Source: Ministeria vibrans ATCC 50519 (Eukaryota; Opisthokonta; Filasterea). Taken from it: DNA of 28,904 bases. The translations under genes were made by a program, and so were the position numbers. The stretch covers positions 11,792 to 40,695 of the forward strand of contig CALSCP010002358.1 in NCBI GenBank assembly GCA_943704425.1, written 5' to 3'. The notes under the pieces are model-generated. The model saw nothing but the letters and a program-made list of their open reading frames with translations, had not been told where the DNA came from and made no database searches. Of the stretch, positions 21,956 to 28,904 are shown in pieces (position 1 is the first letter of the stretch; the number at the start of each line of letters is the position of its first letter).

Positions 21956-24163
21956 TCAAAAGTGGAGAGTCTCATCGAGCTCTGACAGCCCCGGCTTGTT
22001 CTTTTGGACGGGACCCTGGTCAGGTTGTCTCCAGACAGATGCGGGGGGTGCGTGGGAGAGCAGGAAGGCCGCTTCGGCCACACGGTCGCCGACCTGTGCG
22101 CGCAGAGCGTCTTCTTGTTGGCTCAACAGGGTCTCATCCTCCTCATCATCGCAGCTCTCGTCACTACTGTCATCTTCATCAGCACCCGACTCATTGATAT
22201 CTTCATCGCATTCGTCCTCATCGTTTGGTGTTGTGGCCGCGAGCAATTCACTCTCTTCCATCTCCGTGTTTGTAACGCGATGAAACAAATCAGCAACACT
22301 CAGCAGCACCGAGTCGCTCAGACCACAGCGCTGGAAGAACTGGGTAATGTTGAGGCAGTCACGGTAGAGAAAAGCAAGCGCTTGTGGATGTTGCAGGTCA
22401 ACGGATTGCCTATACAGATGGGAGTGAGTAAGGAAAGAGAATGAGTGCGCGAGAAAACAAAAACAGACAGCGAGCGAGAAAGAGAGAGAAGTAGTTTTAG
22501 AAACAGTCTGAATCAACAGTCAGCGGTCCACTAGATATCAGACTCACACCAAACACTGACAAGTTAGTCTTTTCTTACCCCATGTCAATGACAACGACTC
22601 GCTCATCTGCATCGTACAGTAGATTGTACTCGCTCAGATCTCCGTGAATCAACTGACAATCCTAAATACAAACATAACACCATCCGAAAAAAATAAAGAC
22701 AAAACAGTTCAGTCAACCATTTTTTTCTCGATTCTCTCTATTTCTGTCTCTCTCACAGCCTCAATCAACAATCTACCACTTTCTCTTTTTCATCTCTCTC
22801 ATACACAATAATAATAATAATAAAATAATAATAATAATAATTATACCTGATAGAGTCTCACAATGATGTCCACACACTTCTCATAGGTCTGCGCCAGACG
22901 GACCCTCTTCATGTGCGGCGCCACATCCTTCAGTTTGGGCGCAGGAACGGAGCGATGGTCTGCCTCGTGACTAGCACGGACAAAAGACATGAACAAAATG
23001 TGGTGGCGCAGTTGGATGGGCTGTGGACAAGGGATTTGAGCGTTGAATGCTCGTGTGAGATTGTGGAATTCCTTTTCCGCCCACATTTTGACGAGTCTGC
23101 GTGGGTTTTGCTTCGAGAAGCGTTTGCGGAAGCGGAAGTCATCGGCAATGTACTGGTCGCGCGACTTGAACTCGTTGAGGGTCGTCTTGAAAATCTTGAC
23201 GGCAACATCGCATGTGATGGGAGTGCTTGCGGCCGAGTCAGCTGTGAGTGTGTCGCCCGCTTCGCCGAAGAAGACGGCCGCCTCTTTGCCTGTGCTCACA
23301 CATCCGTGCACTGCGCTCAGCCGTCCACTTTGAACACACTTGTACATCATGAGACGTGTGCGTGCGTCGACAACGTGCTGTGCCACCGCGCGGTCTTCGC
23401 GGCCGTGAACACGGTTGTTGCGTGCGTTTGCTTGGCGGCGGGTGCGTTCGTGCAGAGCGTGGTAGGCACGCGCAGGCAATCGCTCGCCCTTGCGCACCTG
23501 TCCCGAGTTGACACCAAGCGGCAGCGTGTCAACCATGAGACGACCGTGCTTGAGCTGCTCGGCGTGTGCGTTGTGCTTGGTGATGGCGTTGCGTGAGTTG
23601 GCGCCGCGCGGGATGGAAATGCGCGGCTCAAGTTCGGCACCGTCGCCAAAGTAGTAGTCGTCCTCGGCGCACGCGACCTCGTCATAGTGGGCGTCGTCTA
23701 CGACAGGTGCGGGTGCGTTGAAGAAGTCCTGCTTGGAGAGCGCCACGGTGAGCTTGCCGGGCGACAAGTGGTTCAGCATGCGATGGTAGTGGGCATCTTC
23801 CTCCTCCTGCAGTGCCATGGCCATGGCCAGGTCGACGTCCTCGGTAGACGCGGTGCATGCTGTGGAGGGACCGGCAGTCGCGGGCTCAGTGGCGTGGGCC
23901 AGGGAGGCGGCAATGGCTGCAGCGAGATCTTCGTCGACCGTTGGATCAGTTTCGCAATCGTCGTCGTTGGCGCTGTTGGCCTTTTCGGACGGCAGTGCCG
24001 GATACGCCACATGCACTGCGTGTTGCTCTTCTTCAGATTGAAGCTTGGTGGCGAGCTGTTCTCCCATAATGTCGTTGAGTGAGAATTTTGGTGTGGCGGA
24101 AAGTGCCACTGTGGGTACGGCCGTCACTGTCGAGGATGGTGACCCCCAGGCGTTATTGGGCAT
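21956..24163 (-). CDS. RIOK3: RIO-family atypical kinase, RIOK3 type, 617 aa
   Basis: RIO kinase/ATPase; family members act in late 40S ribosome maturation. Exons 24163-22847, 22661-22579 and 22409-21956. Nucleotide-binding loop HGCVSTGKEAAVFFG (K near 293), VAVKIFKTTLNEFKSRD with the catalytic Lys near 321, MWAEKEFHNL, catalytic loop IHGDLSEYN (D447, N452) and metal-binding IDMGQS (D465). RIOK3 rather than RIOK1 is indicated by the N-terminus SLNDIMGEQLATKLQSEEE, the DLAMAMALQEEED helix, PAPKLKDV, and DCLNITQFFQRCGLSDS. Residues 77-90 and 109-122 look like ubiquitin-interacting helices (acidic cluster, Leu, Ala-rich). After the kinase fold comes a very acidic stretch (DEDECDEDINE) in the C-terminal exon. 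The start is the first ATG of the open frame and matches the conserved N-terminal helix. Confidence 0.9.
22807..22840. repeat. (AAT)n microsatellite in RIOK3 intron 1
   Basis: Imperfect AAT run next to the donor side of intron 1 of the minus-strand gene. Confidence 0.85.
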
Positions 24164-24289
24164 GGTGCGTGTGTGTGCGAGCGAGGGGTGGGTTAATAAT
24201 AAAAATGTTAACTATAATTCCTTCCCATTCCGCAATAATGGGAATTTGGGATGATATGATTGCGCAACAAAAAAAATACCAATATTATT

Positions 24290-24336
<47 letters not shown>

Positions 24337-24594
24337 CATTAATCAGGGCCATCGCTCAGACAGTAAATCTTAATTAGTAGCAGTAAATACTTTAATAATT
24401 TACCTCAGAACCACCGAAAAATTCAGGAAAAGATCACTAATAGTTACAAAGCACAGCAAGACAGGCAAACCCAACGAGATACAATGAAAAAGGTAAAGAC
24501 AAACATGTTATATGAGGTGAGCGGTCAAACAGGCCAAGGAGTTTAATATTAAATAATCGTGATTGTTGTATTAAGCATAATAAAGGACGATCAC
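24164..24594. other. intergenic region with ATT microsatellite
   Basis: 431 bp between the RIOK3 start and the DEP-RGS stop. An (ATT)n run lies at about 24282-24336. The remainder is AT-rich, with no open frame of substance. It should hold the RIOK3 promoter and the DEP-RGS 3' end. Confidence 0.5.
24282..24336. repeat. (ATT)n microsatellite
   Basis: About 16 near-perfect ATT units upstream of the RIOK3 start codon. Confidence 0.9.
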
Positions 24595-27500
24595 CTAAGC
24601 GGAGGGGGCAAGCCAACGCGAAACCTCATCACTTACAAGGAACTGCGGGACAATGCCCGTGTTGATCATGCGCTTGACCTCATCGACAGCCGACGCAAAA
24701 GTGGTGGTGGTGACGTTCGCTTCAACGTCGAGCAGCTACACACGGACACAAGAGGTGTGAAACATTTTCTCTCTTGTTTCCTCAAAAACAATGCACCAGA
24801 CAAACAAACAAACAAAACACAAACAAAAAGAGTTGTTTACCGCCTGGCGGGTGGAATGGCGAATGTTGATCTCGTGAGGGGAGCCGGCGTAGATGAAACG
24901 CTTGTAGAGGGTCTTGGCACGGTCGAAAATGGCTGGATGGCCGGCAATGGGGGTATCGGGCGGAAGAGAAGCGTCGGCCACGGCCACATTGAAGTGGGTG
25001 ACCTGCGACAGAAAGTCGGTGTTCTCTTCGCAAAAGGTGCGACGGGCAAACGCATCGAGAACCGTCAGGAGTTCAGGGTAGCGTGCAATGTCATCGTAGT
25101 GGTGGACTGACTTGAGAATGGCGGCGCGGCGTTGGCCCAGCGTGAGCCCCCACTGACGTCCACTCCCACTGCCCTTTCCATCGGTGTGCTGCTGCCTAAT
25201 GTCATCCAAACTCATGTCCTCCATAAACTCACCCAACATACGCTCCATCTTTAGCACAAACAGCTCGCGCTCCTCGGGCGACATGCGCGACGCCGTCGAA
25301 AGCACTGCCTCATTAACATTCCTGGCCATCTCCGCTTGTGACTCACTTGCACGCATCACCTTCTTGGGGTCACTGCAGCGCTTTATGAACCGCGTCAGCA
25401 TGTTGAGGCGCTTCGACATGGCGCGGTGGCGCGTGCGCGGGAATGGAATGCCCCGACTCGACGCATTGCGGTAAACCACAAGCACACGCTCCACCAGTGC
25501 CCCATTTAGTGTTACCACGTCCAGAGGCGCACGCCCCTTCTTCGTCTGCTCCAACTGCAACGCTATTTCCTTCACAATCCCGCTGAAATCCCCCGTGGGC
25601 GCCACCATGCCCTCAACAAGTCGCTGAAACTGTGAAAACGCAATCGTGTCGCCGTTGCCACGTGCCGTCTTATCACGAGCCCGCTGCGACGCCGTCTGCC
25701 CCATTCCCTTGGCGTCCCCCTCTTCGTCGTCGTCTTCCATGTCCGACAGCAGATCATCATCGGACGCCTCGTCACCCGACAGCAGCGTTGCATCCGCTCC
25801 ACGTTGGTCCCTACCACCACGACCAGCAGCAGCGGAACTAGCAGCAGCGGCAGCAGCAGCAGCAACAACATTACCGTTACCACCACTGTTCGAGCGTCTT
25901 CGTCGTCCCACCCCATCGCCGACCATGCGTGCGCGAAAGGCCGATGTCAGGTCAATGTTGAGCAGACTTTTGTCGCCAGACTGTTCGCCAATAGCGGATG
26001 ACTGATCCTTGCTCGGGGCGCGTGAAAGCCGTGAGCGCTTCACTGGCGACGTAGGTCGAGCAGAGGGCGATGTAGGTGGGGAAGTGCTAGACGCTGCTGC
26101 AGCGGCTGCTGCAGTTCCTGAAGCTGCGGTAGGAAGTACTGAGGTAGAAGCGAATGGCGAGGTCGGGGTGCTGACGATACCGTCATCGTCGCCACCACTG
26201 CCTATGTGAGCGTGGCTGCGTGACATGACGGTGCCATTGTGCAAGTCAGCCTCCTCATCGGCGTTGAACGTGAGCACTTCGCCAAGAGGCGCCGCGATTT
26301 CGCCAAGGCCAAGACGTGCAAACACACCAGGCACAAGCGACGAGCCCATGGGACCGTCGAGGTTTTCGTTGTGCACGCCTTGGTTCACGAGAATCCACTG
26401 TAGGCGCATGTACGCCTGTACATTGGGTGCGCTCTGGCACTCGGGGGTGACCAACAGGGTGAGCACACGCTCGAAGAGCAGACGTGACTCGACAGAGGGA
26501 AACAGAAAGAGCAGTGAAGTGTGCGACTTGACATTGGACTCGTGTACACGTGCCACACGCGACAAACGGTTGCAAGCTTTGCTTGGTGAGTCGCCAGCGC
26601 TCGCCGAGGACAGATTGGCACCCGACGTGTGTGGCGAGGAGGTAACGCCAGTGCCAGCGCCGGACACGCTCGACAGTGATGTGCTAGTCGAGTCGAAGGG
26701 TGACGAAGCGCCCGGCTCGGCCTCATTGCCAATGTACTGCTTTTGTGGGCCTGTAAGCACGACGCGCCTGACAATGAGACGCAGCAGACGTCGCGAGACG
26801 TCCGGAGCAACGGGAGTGCGACTGGACGCGACAACCTCGGGGGCGGATGACCAAGCGACGACACTCTGCAGCAGAAGACCGCCGGTGGACTTGAGACCAC
26901 GTTCGCGCACCCAGTAGAGGATCTCGCGTGCGGCATCGAGCTTGAGACGGATCCAGTGCGACTCGGCAGGGACCACCGAGAAGGCTTGGTTGGCAATACC
27001 GGCGGAAGAGTTGACGTCGGACACGACAGTGGATGCGACGAGCATTGCATGGCCGTACTCGTCAATGAGCGCCGTGGCACGTTCACGATTCATCGCACTA
27101 ATGTGCTTCTCGGTTGCATTGGCGAGTTTGTGCGGGTAGGCACGAGGAATAGTCACGGGCACGTCGACCTTGTCAAATTCGAGAAAAGGATCGACGGGTC
27201 GAGATTCGCGAGCGAGTGAAGCCCGCTCTGCCTCCTCCTGCGACATGAACGCACCAAAAATAGGGTAGTGCGCCGAGACACCATGGTACTCGGGCACGCC
27301 GGCGCAGAGGGACGCAGCAGCGGCAATCTTGGCCTCGCCCAGCGCGGCCACCGATGAAGTGTTGGACCCAAACAACCCACCAGCCGTCGACATGGTGCTC
27401 GCATCACCTGTCTCTGCAACGTCAGTCTCATCCGAGGGGGACGCCGTCTTGTCGCGACGACGCAACAGACGCGACATAGACAGACGACTCGTTGCACTCT

Positions 27501-28783
27501 TGGACAATGATGCAAACGAGTACACTCGCGAGTCGCATTTGAACGCTTTCCCATTGTCTAAGAGGAGAGAGGGAAGGAAGAACGAAACAAAGAAGAGAGA
27601 GATAGAGGAGGGAGAAAGAAACAAAGTGAGAGAGAGAGAGAGAAAAGGGAGAGATAGAGGAGGGAGAAAGAAACAAAGCGAGAGAGAGAGAATGTGTGAA
27701 GACAAAATTATTATTTTTTAAAAAAACTGTCAATCACTCACGTACCATTGATTCGTTTGATGCGTTCATAGTCACACAGCAGAGCGCCAATCTGTTCCGC
27801 GTGTGGACGAGACCACGCAATGCCACGATGCAATAGACACCAACAAAGCTACAGTGCAATTTACAAGTGTGAATGAATGAGCAAGTGAATGGGTGCATAG
27901 TGTATGACTCAGGGAGAAGGATTATTATGATTATTGTTATTAAATTTTTGTGTTAGTTACGTCCTGTCCAGTGAATGTGTTGTGGTACGTCTTGGTGAGC
28001 ACTTTGTGGTCGCCCGTGGTGATATTGCGAATGAGGTGCGCAAGAGCAAACGTCACGTACGAGGCAGACAGAGTCAGTTCGCTCACATCCGCTTCTTCGT
28101 CTTTTCCAGGAAAACTGATAGAAAAAAACCGTAAGTAATAACAATGAGCAACATGACGACATAATCTCTAACGTTGCTTTGTTTTTACCAGAGGTAGTTT
28201 CCGCGTTTTTTGAGGTGTGCATGGACACAGAGCATATTAAGGATGTTTTCGGCGGACGCATGGTCATCTGCTTCGCCCGTTTCAATAAGCCATTTGAGAA
28301 GCTATAAGACACAGGACACGAGAGAGAAAGAAACAAAGCGAGAGAGAGAGACATAGGAGGAGGAGGAAGAAAGAAACAAAGTGATAAAAAGAGAGAAACA
28401 AAGTGATAGAGAGTGAAATAAAGTAAGCAAAGTAATAGAAGTGAAGTAAACAAAGTGATAAACAAAGTGAACAAAGTGATAGAAGTGAAGTAAGCAAAGA
28501 AATAGAAGTGAAGTAAACAAAGTGAACAAAGTGATAAACAAAGTGAACAAAGTGATAGAAGTGAAGTAACCAAAGTGATAGAAGTAAACAAAGTGATACA
28601 AAGTGAACAAAGTGGTAAACAAAGTGAACAAAGTGATACAATAGAGAGAAAAAGAAACATAGCAATAGAGAGGTGTCAGTTTCAAACACGAAAACGCGAA
28701 TATTGTCCTACCGTGCTCGTTCGAAGTCGTGCGACGGAAATGGACTCTGAGTCAAACTTGTACCACTGAAGAGGAACGTTTCG
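24595..28783 (-). CDS. DEP-DEP-RGS domain protein (Sst2/FlbA-like architecture), 5' end outside window, at least 1099 aa
   Basis: Probable GTPase-activating regulator of heterotrimeric G-protein alpha subunits. Visible exons: 28783-28712, 28301-28189, 28114-27961, 27848-27746, 27557-24841, 24735-24595; phases close and the gene ends in TAG. The first DEP-like unit reads LLKWLIETGEADDHASAEN. The second reads TFTGQDLCWCLLHRGIAWSR followed by RINDNGKAFKCDSRVYSF, the typical WLL-G-R helix and wing. A long middle region, largely disordered with Ala, Ser and acidic runs, includes a conserved-looking block (about nt 26860-27260: HWIRLKLDAAREILYWVRER). The C-terminal RGS domain spans visible residues about 970-1095: YPELLTVLDAFARRTFCEEN, LYKRFIYAGSPHEINI, and VKRMINTGIVPQFLVSDE. 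Two DEP units plus RGS match fungal Sst2/FlbA more than animal R7 RGS, as no GGL domain is seen. The apparent Met-Ser-Ser-His N-terminus at 27705 is read-through of intron 4. Confidence 0.85.
27565..27705. repeat. purine-rich repeat in DEP-RGS intron 4
   Basis: Two similar blocks of the form GAGGGAGAAAGAAACAAAG(T/C)GAGAGAGAGA sit in tandem next to the splice acceptor of the minus-strand gene. In the transcript they are pyrimidine-rich. Confidence 0.85.
28320..28655. repeat. minisatellite of AAGTAAACAAAGTGATAGAAGTG units in DEP-RGS intron 1
   Basis: An irregular tandem array of CAAAGTGATA, AACAAAGTGAA and GAAGTGAAGTAA blocks fills most of the 410-nt intron between the first two visible exons. 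The array starts with AGAAAGAAACAAAGCGAGAG, the same block as in intron 4. Confidence 0.9.
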
Positions 28784-28843
28784 CTGCAACACCAACAGAA
28801 CCCAACCGATTCAGCACACTCACATAGACACAACACTCGCCAC

Positions 28844-28847
<4 letters not shown>

Positions 28848-28894
<47 letters not shown>
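28848..28894. repeat. (CT)n tract near right edge
   Basis: Almost perfect TC/CT run interrupted once by CC. It lies upstream of the first visible DEP-RGS exon, inside an intron or leader. Confidence 0.9.
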
Positions 28895-28904
28895 GTCTTG
28901 CGTA

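Noticed and set aside
22004-22444. 146-residue plus-strand frame opposite the RIOK3 C-terminal exon, with hydrophobic runs
   Set aside because: It is the complement of the acidic RIOK3 tail; the hydrophobicity is a by-product of GAT/GAA-rich codons read in reverse.
27558-27705. N-terminal Leu/Ser-rich extension of the DEP-RGS large open frame that mimics a signal peptide or membrane segment
   Set aside because: It is read-through of a CT-rich intron; the acceptor at 27559-27558 and the upstream DEP exon in matching phase explain the locus better.
28320-28655. CRISPR-like array
   Set aside because: Units are irregular, low-complexity and overlapping, with no constant repeat and unique spacers, and they lie in a eukaryotic intron.

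Overview
The window is nuclear DNA of a gene-dense, probably unicellular, flagellated eukaryote. Coding stretches are GC-rich and non-coding stretches AT-rich. Genes are split by GT-AG introns of about 50-450 nt, many with GTAC-type donors. Gaps between genes are usually 100-450 bp, and TAA, TAG and TGA all serve as stops. The gene set (HOPS subunit VPS39, adhesion-type GPCR, RIOK3-type kinase, PA28-gamma, 2-oxodicarboxylate carrier, ciliary EFHB-like protein, DEP-DEP-RGS protein) fits a unicellular holozoan or another early Opisthokonta/Amorphea lineage. That placement is inference; no rRNA or other marker is present.

Layout: (1) 421-4760 (+) VPS39, 12 exons. (2) 4882-5866 (-) short malonyl-CoA decarboxylase-like protein ending in the peroxisomal signal SKL. 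(3) 6035-6720 (-) unrecognised small protein. (4) 6888-11473 (+) adhesion GPCR with EGF repeats, a bacterial-looking beta module, a GPS site, seven membrane helices and a long tail. (5) 11474-12718 sparse DNA with one possible tiny (-) gene. (6) 12719-14983 (-) SLC25A21-like carrier in seven exons, one of them present twice around an 8-N assembly gap. (7) 15145-16771 (+) EFHB/CFAP21-like gene, divergent from the carrier. (8) 17217-20157 (+) two radical SAM modules, HemN/HemW-like then a compact CX3CX2C enzyme; they are annotated as two reading frames 74 bp apart, but a phase-matched intron would join them into one 897-residue protein. (9) 20356-21857 (+) PSME3-like proteasome activator with a GC-AG intron. 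(10) 21956-24163 (-) RIOK3-type kinase. (11) 24595 to beyond the right edge (-) DEP-DEP-RGS protein, 5' end missing.

The genes are mostly unrelated housekeeping and signalling functions. Two links are worth noting. The adhesion GPCR and the DEP-DEP-RGS protein are receptor and regulator classes of the same signalling type, though nothing here shows that they interact. The two radical SAM modules are adjacent, co-oriented and possibly fused, and are the best candidate for an undescribed enzyme system. Exon models were built by hand from reading frame, splice consensus and remembered family patterns, without alignment or RNA evidence.
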